Assembly: GCA_958295985.1 (NCBI GenBank)
Contig: OY282432.1
Coordinates: 1,426,001-1,490,000 of the forward strand
From: an uncultured Candidatus Binatia bacterium
Lineage (GTDB): Bacteria; Desulfobacterota; Binatia; UBA9968; JAJDTQ01
DNA length: 64,000 nt
Direction of reading: 5' to 3'
Of this stretch, positions 28,080 to 37,651 are shown piece by piece. The translations under genes were made by a program, and so were the position numbers. The notes under the pieces were generated by a model. The model was given only the letters and a program-made list of their open reading frames with translations, made no database searches and was not told the DNA's origin. The first letter of the stretch is position 1; every line of letters starts with the position of its first letter.

Positions 28080-28832
28080 ATGAAAGTACACGAACGGGTT
28101 CTCACTCCTGAAAGAGACGGCATCTACGGCTATCTGGCTGCTCCGGAACGCGACAAGCCGGGTCCGGCCCTGCTCATGACGCATCAGAACACCGGACTGA
28201 CCGATTATCAGAAGATCGAGGCGCTGAAGTTCGCCCATCTCGGATACACCGTGGTGGCGCCGGACTTGTACTCGTTGCTCGGCTACCCCGATGTGACCCA
28301 TATCCACACCGGCCGGCAGATTCAGGCCCGCACGAAGGACGCGGATTTCGTCCGGGTCATTCGGCAGGGTTGGGACTACCTCACTTCCCGGAGCGACGTG
28401 GACGCCACCCGCGTGGCCGTGTCCGGATACTGCATGGGCGGGCGGATCGCCATCCACTTCGTTGCGGCCACGCCCGAGGTCCGGGCCTTCGTCGGCTACT
28501 ACCCCACGGTTCGGGACGAACCCACCACCGAGATCAGGCCGGTCCACCCGTGCGACGCCGCCCGCAACATCAAGTGCCCCTCGATCATCCTCTACGGCGT
28601 CGACGACCGGATATCCACCGTGCCCATCCAGCAACGGGTGTGGGAGAGCTTCCTCGCCAACGGTAAACCGCTGGAGTGGCATTTTTTCCCCTTCGGCGGC
28701 CACGGGTTCGTCGATCCCGGCACCGAGGGCTACCATCCCCACGCCGCCAAGCTGTCCTGGCCGCTGGTGGTGGACTTCATGGCGCGGGAGCTCGACCACG
28801 AGGCCCACGGCCTGACGTTTTCGGAAAACTGA
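28080..28832 (+). CDS. Dienelactone hydrolase family protein
   Basis: A 250-residue alpha/beta hydrolase. The nucleophile Cys118 sits in SGYCMGG, with Asp in YGVDDR and His in FGGHGF completing the DLH-type triad. Family members cleave dienelactones in aromatic degradation, but many have unknown substrates. The gene follows the tRNA by 63 bases with no close partner, so function remains at family level. Confidence 0.85.
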   Translation: MKVHERVLTPERDGIYGYLAAPERDKPGPALLMTHQNTGLTDYQKIEALKFAHLGYTVVAPDLYSLLGYPDVTHIHTGRQIQARTKDADFVRVIRQGWDYLTSRSDVDATRVAVSGYCMGGRIAIHFVAATPEVRAFVGYYPTVRDEPTTEIRPVHPCDAARNIKCPSIILYGVDDRISTVPIQQRVWESFLANGKPLEWHFFPFGGHGFVDPGTEGYHPHAAKLSWPLVVDFMARELDHEAHGLTFSEN

Positions 28833-29090
28833 CCGCCGCACATCCACGGGAAGGTATGGACGAACTCTGAGCCAGCGTTCAGGTTCCGGATGTACTTCCC
28901 GGATTCTCTCAATCGCGAGGTCGCCTTGCGCGCACCCTGTTCGCAACGGCTGCCAAGTCCGTATTCGAACGCGACGGATGTCGTTATCGGAAGGTCGGGA
29001 GGCGCGAACGGTAGTTTCTTGAAGGTGTCGGGCGCGGGCGATGGTTCCAAGGGCGGTTCACCATCGGCGTTCCATTAGCCTGATTCCTCG

Positions 29091-29606
29091 TCAGAGCTTG
29101 GCGAGGCGTTCGCGGCGCACCCGCTCGGCCTTGGAAAGCCGCCGGGGATTGCCCTTCTTGCGCCCGTCCAGGCTTCGTGGCGGGCTCTCCAGGTCGTCGG
29201 TCTCCTCCATGGAGCCGGGCGCCGCCGGGTCCGCGCACATCTTGGCAAGGAATTCTCCGACGTACACGGCCACCGCGCCGCTGCTCTCCACGCTACGGCG
29301 CAGGTCCCGGTCGGAGGTCACCACGACGCACTTGGACCCCAGTTCCCAGGCCAGCCGTTCAATGACCGCGTCGGCCTTCTCGCCAAAGCGAGAGAACACC
29401 ACCGTGATCTCACCCACCTGCTGGCGCGTCTCGGCGAGCCGTCCGGCGCGCCATCCGTCGAAGACCGTTGTCAGCACATGGCCTGTACGCGCCTGATAGC
29501 GCGCTACTTTCTCGATGAGTTCGGCCCGCTTCTGCTCCAGGTCGCCGCGCAGTCCCTGCTCACTGCCGATGACGTTGTAGCCGTCGACCACGATATGGAA
29601 CGGCAT
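29091..29606 (-). CDS. NYN-domain ribonuclease, YacP family
   Basis: 171-residue protein with a PIN-like NYN fold: VDGYNVIGSEQGLRG (first Asp), TTVFDGWRAG, FSRFGEKADAVIERLAWELG and VVTSDRDLRRSV supply the expected acidic metal-binding residues. Homologues such as YacP/Rae1 cut mRNA on the ribosome. The tail is basic (RKKGNPRRLSKAERVRRERL), suited to RNA or ribosome binding. It is divergent from dapL. Confidence 0.88.
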   Translation of the reverse strand: MPFHIVVDGYNVIGSEQGLRGDLEQKRAELIEKVARYQARTGHVLTTVFDGWRAGRLAETRQQVGEITVVFSRFGEKADAVIERLAWELGSKCVVVTSDRDLRRSVESSGAVAVYVGEFLAKMCADPAAPGSMEETDDLESPPRSLDGRKKGNPRRLSKAERVRRERLAKL

Positions 29607-29789
29607 GGATGGCTTGTCCCCCCTGTTGTGGGACCGTAGCCGATAACCTTTGTAAAGCCAAGGGTTTCACTAGTCCGAGAGAAATGGTGTAAGCTCGTTC
29701 TGATCCGGAGACCTGCCGGAAAGGGCCTCGACGCGCATGAGCCGGGGGCGAGGCCGATAAAATCCAACCGACGAAAGCGAGTCCGAGTG

Positions 29790-30953
29790 ATGTTCGACAA
29801 GGCCAAACGCATCCAGGAGCTGCCGCCGTATCTGTTCGCAGAGATCGACCGCAAGAAGCGGGCCGCACTGGCCAAGGGGGTGGACCTGATCGACCTGGGG
29901 ATCGGGGACCCCGACGTCCCCACGCCCGGGAGAATCATCCAGAGGCTTTCGGAGAGCGCGACGAAACCCGCCAACCACCGCTATCCCAGCAGCGCGGGCA
30001 TGATGGCGTTTCGCCAGGCGGTCGCCGATTGGTACGGGCGGCGGTTCGGCGTGACGCTGGACCCGGCCACCGAGGTGTGTTCGCTCATCGGATCCAAGGA
30101 GGGCGTGGCCAACATGGCGGTGGCCTACGTGGATCCCGGGGACGTGGTGCTGGTACCCACCCCCGCGTATCCCGTGTACGCGATCGGTACGAAGTTCAAC
30201 GGCGGCGAGGTCCACTTTCTGCCGTTGCGGCGCGAGAACGGGTTCCTGCCCGATCTGTCCGGTATCCCCGCGGAGGTGCTGGAGCGGGCAAAGATGCTGT
30301 GGCTCAACTATCCCAACAATCCCACCGGCGCGGTGGCGGACGAGAGCTTCCTCAAGGAGGCGGTGGAATTCGCCCGCCGGCACCGGATCGTCCTGTGCCA
30401 CGACGCTGCGTACACGGAGCTCGGCTTCGACGGGTATCGCGCGCCGAGCATCCTGCAGGTGGAGGGGGCGAAGGAAGTGGCCATCGAGTTCCATTCGCTG
30501 TCGAAGACCTTCAACATGACCGGTTGGCGCATCGGCATGGCGGTGGGCTGCCCGGAACTGGTGGCGACCCTGGGACAGGTGAAGTCCAACGTGGACTCGG
30601 GAGTCTTCCAGCCGGTGCAGGAAGCGGCCATCCTCGCCCTGGAGCACGCGGAGGAGCTCCTGACGCCCATTCGGGAAGTGTACCAGGAACGGCGCGACAC
30701 GGTGGTCGACGGCCTCCGCGGCGCGGGTTTCGAGCTTCCGGCGCCCCAGGCGACCTTCTACGTCTGGTTGCCCGTGCCCGGGGACTGGAACTCCGCGGAC
30801 TTCACCGCCCGGCTCCTGGACGAGGCCGGCATCGTCACCACTCCCGGCAACGGTTTCGGCGAGTCCGGCGAGGGTTTCATCCGGATGACGCTGTGCTCCC
30901 CCGCGGAACGTCTCCAGGAGGCAGTGCAGCGACTTCAGCAGCTCAGCCTGTAA
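29790..30953 (+). CDS. dapL: LL-diaminopimelate aminotransferase
   Basis: 387-residue class I/II PLP aminotransferase making LL-DAP directly from tetrahydrodipicolinate, a shortcut in lysine and peptidoglycan synthesis. Its opening FDKAKRIQELPPYLFAEIDR and DLGIGDPDVPTP are DapL-like. The YPNNPTGA motif, the catalytic Lys in FHSLSKTFNMTGWRIG and the C-terminal FIRMTLC arginine are present. ATG 29790 is used, with GTG 29787 the alternative. The gene is followed eight bases later by folK. Assignment to DapL rather than another aminotransferase is likely but not proven. Confidence 0.85.
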   Translation: MFDKAKRIQELPPYLFAEIDRKKRAALAKGVDLIDLGIGDPDVPTPGRIIQRLSESATKPANHRYPSSAGMMAFRQAVADWYGRRFGVTLDPATEVCSLIGSKEGVANMAVAYVDPGDVVLVPTPAYPVYAIGTKFNGGEVHFLPLRRENGFLPDLSGIPAEVLERAKMLWLNYPNNPTGAVADESFLKEAVEFARRHRIVLCHDAAYTELGFDGYRAPSILQVEGAKEVAIEFHSLSKTFNMTGWRIGMAVGCPELVATLGQVKSNVDSGVFQPVQEAAILALEHAEELLTPIREVYQERRDTVVDGLRGAGFELPAPQATFYVWLPVPGDWNSADFTARLLDEAGIVTTPGNGFGESGEGFIRMTLCSPAERLQEAVQRLQQLSL

Positions 30954-30961
30954 CCACAACC

Positions 30962-31468
30962 GTGGAGCATCGCGCCTACATCGGGGTGGGCTCGAACCAG
31001 GGGCGGAAGGAGGAAAACTGCCGCCGTGCGGTCCGGGAGATCGGGCGGATGCCCCAAACCCGTCTGCGGGAGGTCTCGACCTGGTTCGTGACCGAGCCGT
31101 GGGGCGCGGCGAGCACGGAATGGTACGTCAACGGAGTCGTGGCGGTTGACACGGGCCTGCAACCGGCGACCTTGCTGCAACGCTGTCAGGCCCTCGAAAA
31201 GGAGATGGGCCGGCGGCCCGGCCCCCGGCGCTGGGCAGATCGGGTCATTGATCTGGACATCCTCTTTTTCAATGATATGGTTTTGGAAGGACCCGAGTTG
31301 ACCATCCCGCACCCGGAGCTTCACCGTCGGCGATTCGTGCTGGTTCCGCTGTGCGAGATCGCGCCGGACCTGAAGCACGCGCGCCTGGGCAGTGACATCC
31401 GGGAGCTCCTGGCTCGGGTGGAGGATAACCTGCGGGTCCATGAGGTAGCCGCACCGCAAGGTGCGTGA
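30962..31468 (+). CDS. folK: 2-amino-4-hydroxy-6-hydroxymethyldihydropteridine pyrophosphokinase
   Basis: 168-residue HPPK of folate synthesis. It shows YIGVGSNQG, ENCRRAVREI, YVNGVVAVDT and the signature GPRRWADRVIDLDILFF, followed by LTIPHPELHRRRFVLVPL. The likely start is GTG 30962, with no clear Shine-Dalgarno, probably coupled to dapL. It belongs with folC and pabA to folate biosynthesis. Confidence 0.95.
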   Translation: MEHRAYIGVGSNQGRKEENCRRAVREIGRMPQTRLREVSTWFVTEPWGAASTEWYVNGVVAVDTGLQPATLLQRCQALEKEMGRRPGPRRWADRVIDLDILFFNDMVLEGPELTIPHPELHRRRFVLVPLCEIAPDLKHARLGSDIRELLARVEDNLRVHEVAAPQGA

Positions 31469-31498
31469 GCCACGACGATCATCGACGGCGCCACTGCC

Positions 31499-31726
31499 AT
31501 GATCTTCAGGTTTCTGATACTGGGCTTGCTGGCCTATCTGGTGCTGATGCTGATCTACTCCAGCATCAGACGCAAAGGCAGGAGCACGGATCCGTCCCAG
31601 GGCGAATCCATGGTGCTCGATCCCCACTGCAAGAGCTACGTCCCCAAGAACGAGGCCTACCCATCACACGGGCACTACTTCTGTAGTGAGGAATGCGCCC
31701 GCGCGTACGGGTCCGAGCAGGTGTGA
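31499..31726 (+). CDS. Small membrane-anchored zinc-ribbon protein (PP0621-like)
   Basis: 75 residues with one N-terminal membrane helix (IFRFLILGLLAYLVLMLIY) and a cytoplasmic or periplasmic tail with cysteines in DPHCKSYVP and YFCSEECARAYG, a pattern like PP0621 and TRASH-type metal-binding proteins. It follows folK by 30 bases. Role unknown. Confidence 0.75.
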   Translation: MIFRFLILGLLAYLVLMLIYSSIRRKGRSTDPSQGESMVLDPHCKSYVPKNEAYPSHGHYFCSEECARAYGSEQV

Positions 31727-31756
31727 GACCGTTCGCGTTGCCGGCCGCCCGCGGTC

Positions 31757-32326
<570 letters not shown>

Positions 32327-32369
32327 GTTAGCGTCCTGTCCTCCAGATACGTTCACGGATGATCGCCAT

Positions 32370-33860
32370 TTATCGCTCTTTTCTCCAGGATTCCGCCAGC
32401 TCGATGGCCTTGAGCATGCCCCGGGCCTTGTTGAGGGTCTCGTCGTACTCCGCGGAGGGATCGGAGTCCGCCACGATGCCGGCTCCCGCCTGAATGACCG
32501 CGGTGCCGTCGTGAACCGTGATGGTGCGAATGGCGATGCAGGTGTCCAGGTTGTTGTTGAAACTCAGGTAGCCCACGGCGCCGGCGTAGAGTCCGCGCCT
32601 TTGCGGCTCCAGCTCGCTGATGATCTGCATGGCCCTTATCTTGGGCGCCCCGGAGACCGTTCCCGCGGGAAAGCAGGAGCCGAACAGGTCCAGAGGCGTC
32701 TTTCCCCGGGCCAGCTCCGCCTTGATGTTGGAGACGATGTGCATGACGTGGGAATAGCGCTCGATGGTCATGAGTTGGTCCACCTCCACCGAGCCCACCT
32801 CGGCCACCCGCCCCACGTCGTTGCGCCCGAGATCCACCAGCATGATGTGTTCGGCCCGCTCTTTGGGGTCGGCCAGGAGACTCTCTTCCAGGTCCTGTTC
32901 TTCCTGCGGGTTCCGGCCCCGGGGCCGGGTGCCGGCGATGGGCCGCAAGGCGATGTTCCGGCCGGTGAGCCGGACGAGGATCTCCGGGGAGGAGCCGATG
33001 ATCTTGAGGCCGTCCAGCTCCAGAAAGAACATGTAAGGAGACGGATTGGTGAATCGCAGGGCGCGGTAGATCTCGAACGGCTCCGCCCGCGTCCGGGCCT
33101 CCAGCCGCTGGGACAGCACCACCTGGATGACGTCGCCCGCCGCGATGTACTCCTTCCCCTTCCGCACCATGGCGTGGAACTTTCGCGGCGTGACGTTGGA
33201 GCGGTAGTTGATGCTCGATCCGGAACCGGTCAGACTCCTGGCCTCCAGGGTGTTGGGCGATTTTCGCAGGGAAGACAGCAGCTTCTCGATGCGGGAGACG
33301 GCGTTCTCGTAGAGGACACGATGGCGCGCGCCCTTTTCGATGGGGACGTTGTCGATGATCGTGATGGTGTGTTTGAGGTTGTCGAAGCTCACCAGCGTGC
33401 GCACCAGCAGGAAGTAGACGTCTGGAAAGCGGCCGGCTCGTTCCGCGGTGTTGGAAACCCCGTGCAGCATCTCCACCGCGTCGTAGGCCACGTACCCCAG
33501 AGCGCCGCCGGTGAAGGGAAGATCCGGCAAGCCGGTTGCCGGCCGGTATCCGTCGAGGATCTCCGCCAGCGCCTGCAACGGGTCGTCGCAGGTCCACGAT
33601 GTCGTTTTCCGGCCTCGGGTAACTTCCACCACGCGGCCCCAGGCCTTGAAGACCAGCTCGGGCGCGGTGCCGAGGAACGAGTAGCGAGCCCAACGCTCGC
33701 TGCCTTCCACGCTTTCCAGCAGGAACGAGTGGCGGCTCTTCCGGAGACGGTTGTAGAAAGACACCGGGGTTTCGAGATCCATGAGGATCTCTTTGTACAC
33801 CGGGACCACGGTTCCCTGCTTGGCGAGCGCCGCGAACTCGCGGTACGAAGGTTGGATCAT
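32370..33860 (-). CDS. trpE: Anthranilate synthase component I
   Basis: The 496-residue chorismate-using enzyme converts chorismate to anthranilate with the adjacent amidotransferase. The N-terminal feedback domain contains LLESVEGSERWARYSF, and the catalytic half has PIAGTRPRGRNPQEEQDLEE, LVDLGRNDVGRVA, PAGTVSGAPKIRAMQII and IQAGAGIVADSDP. The start at 33860 gives the usual IQPSYREF beginning, with ATG 33878 the alternative. No leader peptide or attenuator was visible in the short gap to the divergent DUF192 gene. Confidence 0.96.
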   Translation of the reverse strand: MIQPSYREFAALAKQGTVVPVYKEILMDLETPVSFYNRLRKSRHSFLLESVEGSERWARYSFLGTAPELVFKAWGRVVEVTRGRKTTSWTCDDPLQALAEILDGYRPATGLPDLPFTGGALGYVAYDAVEMLHGVSNTAERAGRFPDVYFLLVRTLVSFDNLKHTITIIDNVPIEKGARHRVLYENAVSRIEKLLSSLRKSPNTLEARSLTGSGSSINYRSNVTPRKFHAMVRKGKEYIAAGDVIQVVLSQRLEARTRAEPFEIYRALRFTNPSPYMFFLELDGLKIIGSSPEILVRLTGRNIALRPIAGTRPRGRNPQEEQDLEESLLADPKERAEHIMLVDLGRNDVGRVAEVGSVEVDQLMTIERYSHVMHIVSNIKAELARGKTPLDLFGSCFPAGTVSGAPKIRAMQIISELEPQRRGLYAGAVGYLSFNNNLDTCIAIRTITVHDGTAVIQAGAGIVADSDPSAEYDETLNKARGMLKAIELAESWRKER

Positions 33861-33891
33861 GGAACTGTTGCGTAGCATGATCAGGGGGTCG

Positions 33892-34347
33892 ATGGAACGC
33901 CGGTTCGGGCGGATGAGCGCCCGCGCGCTGGTTTGCGCGCTCCTGCTCGCGGCTCACGCCGGCTGCAACCACGCCCCGTCGGTGGTCTTCGAGGGTCCCG
34001 AGGGAATCAGGGCCACGTTCCGGGTGGAGGTGGCGGATACCGTTCAGGAGCGGCGCCGGGGGCTGATGTATCGGCGCGAGTTGAGGACGGACGAGGGGAT
34101 GCTGTTCGTGTTTCCCGGCGAGGAGGATCAGTCGTTCTGGATGAAGAATACCCCCGTGTCCCTGGACATCATCTTCATGGACCGGCGCCGGCGAGTGGTG
34201 GGGATCATCCACGATACCGTGCCGTTCTCCACCCGATCCGTCGGCGTGGGGGTTCCCAGCCAATACGTGCTGGAGGTTCGAGCCGGCCTGGCGCGCCGAA
34301 ACGGCATCGTGGCGGGCGACGTGGCCCGCTTCAACCGCGTTCCATAG
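33892..34347 (+). CDS. DUF192 family lipoprotein
   Basis: The 151-residue protein has a lipoprotein signal (LLLAAHAGC, Cys25) and a compact DUF192 beta domain with RRRGLMYRRELRTDEGMLFV, FWMKNTPVSLDIIFMD and the C-terminal LARRNGIVAGD. Family function is unknown. ATG 33892 is chosen, but 33877 and 33913 are also in frame. Divergent from trpE with almost no intergenic space, so its promoter must lie within trpE coding sequence or be shared. Confidence 0.82.
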   Translation: MERRFGRMSARALVCALLLAAHAGCNHAPSVVFEGPEGIRATFRVEVADTVQERRRGLMYRRELRTDEGMLFVFPGEEDQSFWMKNTPVSLDIIFMDRRRRVVGIIHDTVPFSTRSVGVGVPSQYVLEVRAGLARRNGIVAGDVARFNRVP

Positions 34348-34359
34348 AAGGGTTGCCGG

Positions 34360-35427
34360 TCAGATTTCCCTGAAGAAGTAGGGCCGGATGGGCTGCAGGC
34401 GCTCCTCGTAGGTATCCGGGTTCAGCAGCCAGAGGGTGGCGGCGATGCTGCTCAGGAGCGAGTTCCCGTCCTGTGAGGTGAAGCACATGCCCACCACCTC
34501 GCGGTCCCCTCGCAACGCCAGGCTCTGGGTGACGATGGCGGTGTGGTTCAGTATCCGTCCGAACAGCCCGTGGTCCCGGCCGAAGGAGAACACCGACGCC
34601 GACGATTTCTTGTTGGTGACGGCGATGCGGCGGTTCGACCGGATCCGCTGCATGAGCTGCTCCATGTCGATGGCGCGCTTGAGGATCAGGTTGAAGTGGA
34701 TCGTGTGCATGTACTGGGTGTTGATCTTGAGAGCGGACGAGTAGATGTCGAGGTCGAACCCCAGGGACTTGAACAGATAATAGGCGTCTCTCCCCTGGTG
34801 GGTGCCGAACCTGGCGTCGTCATGCTGTCCCACCTCGGGCGCGGGAATGAAGTCCCCCTCCTGGCTGATGTCGTTGGCCCGCCGCATGCAGACGAACCGT
34901 CCGGCCTCGAGGTTGTCTTCCTTTTCCGGCCCCAGGACGAGGGTGTCGATGAGCACTGCGAGGTTGTGGGTGTTGCAGCTCACCACCTGGATGAAACGGT
35001 CTTCCTCTCTTTGGAGGGCGGCGTCGTTGATGCCCCGGGCGTACATCTTGCCGAACCCGAACTCGCTGCCCTGGGCGATGAAACCCTTGCCGTTCCGGCC
35101 CGCATGCTGCTGGTAGTGCTTCTCCTTGTTCTGGTTTCCCACCGGGGTGCAGTCGATGACCACGGAGGCCCGCTCGATGGCGGCATCGGAGTCGAAGGAC
35201 GGGTTCATGCCCAGCTTGGCGAACTCATCCCAACGGTCCTTATCGGCGCTCAGCTTGGCGCCTTTGCTCTGAAGCGCCGTGACCTTCGAGCGGTCGGTGA
35301 TTCGCGGCGTCTGTTTGTTGAACGTCACCTCATCGATGCCGAAGGCCTCCCGGAAGCTCACCAGGATGCCGATGAGCGGCTCACCTATGGTCCCCGTACC
35401 GACAACGTGAACGATCTTCCGGTCCAT
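34360..35427 (-). CDS. Type II (archaeal-type) glyceraldehyde-3-phosphate dehydrogenase-like protein
   Basis: 355 residues with a Rossmann start VHVVGTGTIGEPLIG, the segment VVIDCTPVGNQNKEKHYQQH, AQGSEFGFG, the presumed catalytic cysteine in VVSCNTHNLA, MRRANDISQEGDFIPAPEVG and a late SFGRDHGLFGRI. These align in order with archaeal type II GAPDH (CTPEGIG, VVSCNTTGL, RRGADP, PSHHGPDV), except that the residues after the Cys differ. The usual bacterial type I GAPDH does not look like this. It may be a divergent paralogue with another substrate. Faces the DUF192 gene tail to tail. Confidence 0.65.
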   Translation of the reverse strand: MDRKIVHVVGTGTIGEPLIGILVSFREAFGIDEVTFNKQTPRITDRSKVTALQSKGAKLSADKDRWDEFAKLGMNPSFDSDAAIERASVVIDCTPVGNQNKEKHYQQHAGRNGKGFIAQGSEFGFGKMYARGINDAALQREEDRFIQVVSCNTHNLAVLIDTLVLGPEKEDNLEAGRFVCMRRANDISQEGDFIPAPEVGQHDDARFGTHQGRDAYYLFKSLGFDLDIYSSALKINTQYMHTIHFNLILKRAIDMEQLMQRIRSNRRIAVTNKKSSASVFSFGRDHGLFGRILNHTAIVTQSLALRGDREVVGMCFTSQDGNSLLSSIAATLWLLNPDTYEERLQPIRPYFFREI

Positions 35428-35665
35428 CGGTCAACTCCTCGAATCCGCCGCCTCGTGCGCGCCGCGTCCTTCCACGTTCCGCGATATACCTGATACATCG
35501 AGCGGGTTCACAGCGGGGCGGTCTTGCAACCGACTTCTCTCATAGCATACAAGTCCGGCGCAGAAAAAGGGAAGTATGAGCGAGCGGTCGCCGGCCGCGG
35601 CGGAGGACCCCCGGATTTCTTCCACCGCCCTTTCCTGAACCCGTCACAAGGTGTAAGCTCCGAAC

Positions 35666-36052
35666 ATGAACGTGCATGCCATCGACACGCACAAGGCAGT
35701 GACCGATCTCGAAACCGCAGGCATGTCCCGCCAGACCGCGGAGGCCGTCGTCGGAATCTTTGACACCGTCACCAACGCAGCCACCGCGGACTTGGCCACC
35801 AAGGGCGAGTTGGCGAACTTGGCCACCAAGGCCGAGTTGGCGGATTTGGCCACCAAGGTGGAGAACCTGAGCGGCAGGGTGGAGAACCTGAGCAGCAAGG
35901 TGGAGAACCTGAGCAGCAGGATGGAGAACGTGGAGAATAACATGGTGACCAAGGCCGATCTCGCCGAGGTCAAGGTAGACATCATCAAATGGAATATCGG
36001 CCTGGTACTCGCCGTCGCCGCCTTGATGATCGCAACGGTCAAGTTGATCTGA
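35666..36052 (+). CDS. Coiled-coil membrane protein, DUF1640/CCDC90-like
   Basis: 128 residues: an N-terminal helix (HKAVTDLETAGMSRQTAEAV), a central coiled coil built of internal repeats (LATKAELADLATK, then VENLSSKVENLSSRMENVEN), and one C-terminal membrane helix (WNIGLVLAVAALMIATVKLI). The DNA repeats match the peptide repeats, so the length of the coil may vary between strains. Function in bacteria is unknown. It stands alone upstream of tldD. Confidence 0.8.
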   Translation: MNVHAIDTHKAVTDLETAGMSRQTAEAVVGIFDTVTNAATADLATKGELANLATKAELADLATKVENLSGRVENLSSKVENLSSRMENVENNMVTKADLAEVKVDIIKWNIGLVLAVAALMIATVKLI

Positions 36053-36156
36053 CGCGGACACCGCTTCTCGTCTGCGGAATCCATGGTACGGCGCCGATCA
36101 AGCGCGCCGCTCCCCATATTCTTCTATCTGAACGAACCCGGAAAAGGGAGCGCAAC

Positions 36157-37644
36157 GTGGATAAAGTCCCTTCGAGCCGGCGCAAGACGTCGCCGGCGGC
36201 GTTCTTCGATGAGCAGTTTGGCCTCACCGCACAGGATCTGGATCAGGTCCTGGGCCGGGCGATGGCCCGGAAGGCGGACTACGCGGACCTCTTTTTCGAG
36301 TACCGGACCAACGACCAGGTCCATCTCGAGGAGGGTCTGGTCAAGCATGCGGCGGTATCCACTGCCAACGGCGTGGGCGCGCGGGTGCTGGCCGAGGACA
36401 AGACCGGATACGCGTTCACCGACGACGTAACCATCAAGAACCTGGATTCTGCGGTGAGGACGGCCAACGTCATCGCCAACGACCGGGGTTCGGATCTGCC
36501 GGTGCGCCTTCCCGCCCCCGCGGCCCCGCGACACGACCTCTATCCGGCGCCCCAGTCCTTTTCCGATGTTCCCCTGGAGCGCAAGATCGGTCTGTTGCAG
36601 GACCTGGACCGGTTTGCCAGAAACGCAGACCCCCGGGTGAAGGGGGTTTTCGCTTCCCTCTTGCTGGAGAGCAAGGTGGTCCTCATCGCCTCGTCACAGG
36701 GCTGGGTGCTGGGGGACTTTCAGCCCCTGGTGCGGTGCAACATCCGCTGCATCGTCGAAGCCGGGGGCAAGCGTCAGGCCGGATACTTCGGATGGGGCGG
36801 GCGTCTGTCGCTGGACGACTGTACCGCTGCGGAGCAGTGCGAAGCCCATGCCCGGGAGGCGGTGCGCCGGGCGCTGGTAAACCTCGAGGCGGAGGCCGCG
36901 TCCGCCGGTCCCATGGACGTGGTCCTCGGGCCGGGCTGGCCCGGCATCCTGCTTCACGAGGCCATCGGTCACGGGCTGGAGGCCGACTTCAACCGACGCC
37001 GGACCTCGGCCTTCTCCGGGCGCATCGGCGAGCGGGTGGCCACCGAGCTTTGCACGGTCGTGGACGACGGCACCATCCCGTGGCGGCGCGGCTCTCTCAA
37101 CGTGGACGACGAGGGCACCCCGACCCGGCGCACGGTGCTGATCGAAAACGGCATTCTGCGGGGTTACATGCATGACCGGTTGAACGCCTCCCTCCTGGGC
37201 ATGGACCTCACCGGCAACGGTCGCCGTGAGAGCTACGCCCACGTGCCCATGCCGCGTATGACCAATACCTTCATGCTGGCCGGAGAAGAGGACCCGCAAG
37301 ACATCATCCGCTCGGTGAAGGACGGCCTCTACGCGGTCTCCTTCGGCGGCGGGCAGGTAGACATTACCAGCGGCAAGTTCGTCTTCTCCGCCAACGAGGC
37401 ATACCGGATCGAGGACGGCCGGGTGACCCATCCCGTGCGGGATGCCACCCTCATCGGCAACGGGCCCGACGTGCTCACACGCGTCAGCCGGGTGGGGTCG
37501 GACCTGTCGCTGGACGACGGGATCGGCACCTGCGGCAAGGACGGCCAGGGTGTTCCCGTGGGCGTCGGACTGCCCACGATCCGATTGGACCAGGTGGTGG
37601 TGGGCGGCACCGCGGTGCGCGGTTCCGGCTCCTTCCAGGGTTGA
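36157..37644 (+). CDS. tldD: Metalloprotease TldD
   Basis: The 495-residue protein forms the TldD/TldE protease that trims unfolded peptides, including microcin and antitoxin substrates in E. coli. The zinc motif is HEAIGHGLEADF. Other TldD signatures are RTSAFSGRIGERVA, VDDGTIPWRRGSLNVDDEG and SGKFVFSANEAYRIEDG. The GTG at 36157 has AAAAGGGAG six bases upstream. The partner tldE follows after seven bases. Confidence 0.95.
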   Translation: MDKVPSSRRKTSPAAFFDEQFGLTAQDLDQVLGRAMARKADYADLFFEYRTNDQVHLEEGLVKHAAVSTANGVGARVLAEDKTGYAFTDDVTIKNLDSAVRTANVIANDRGSDLPVRLPAPAAPRHDLYPAPQSFSDVPLERKIGLLQDLDRFARNADPRVKGVFASLLLESKVVLIASSQGWVLGDFQPLVRCNIRCIVEAGGKRQAGYFGWGGRLSLDDCTAAEQCEAHAREAVRRALVNLEAEAASAGPMDVVLGPGWPGILLHEAIGHGLEADFNRRRTSAFSGRIGERVATELCTVVDDGTIPWRRGSLNVDDEGTPTRRTVLIENGILRGYMHDRLNASLLGMDLTGNGRRESYAHVPMPRMTNTFMLAGEEDPQDIIRSVKDGLYAVSFGGGQVDITSGKFVFSANEAYRIEDGRVTHPVRDATLIGNGPDVLTRVSRVGSDLSLDDGIGTCGKDGQGVPVGVGLPTIRLDQVVVGGTAVRGSGSFQG

Positions 37645-37651
37645 GGCGGCG

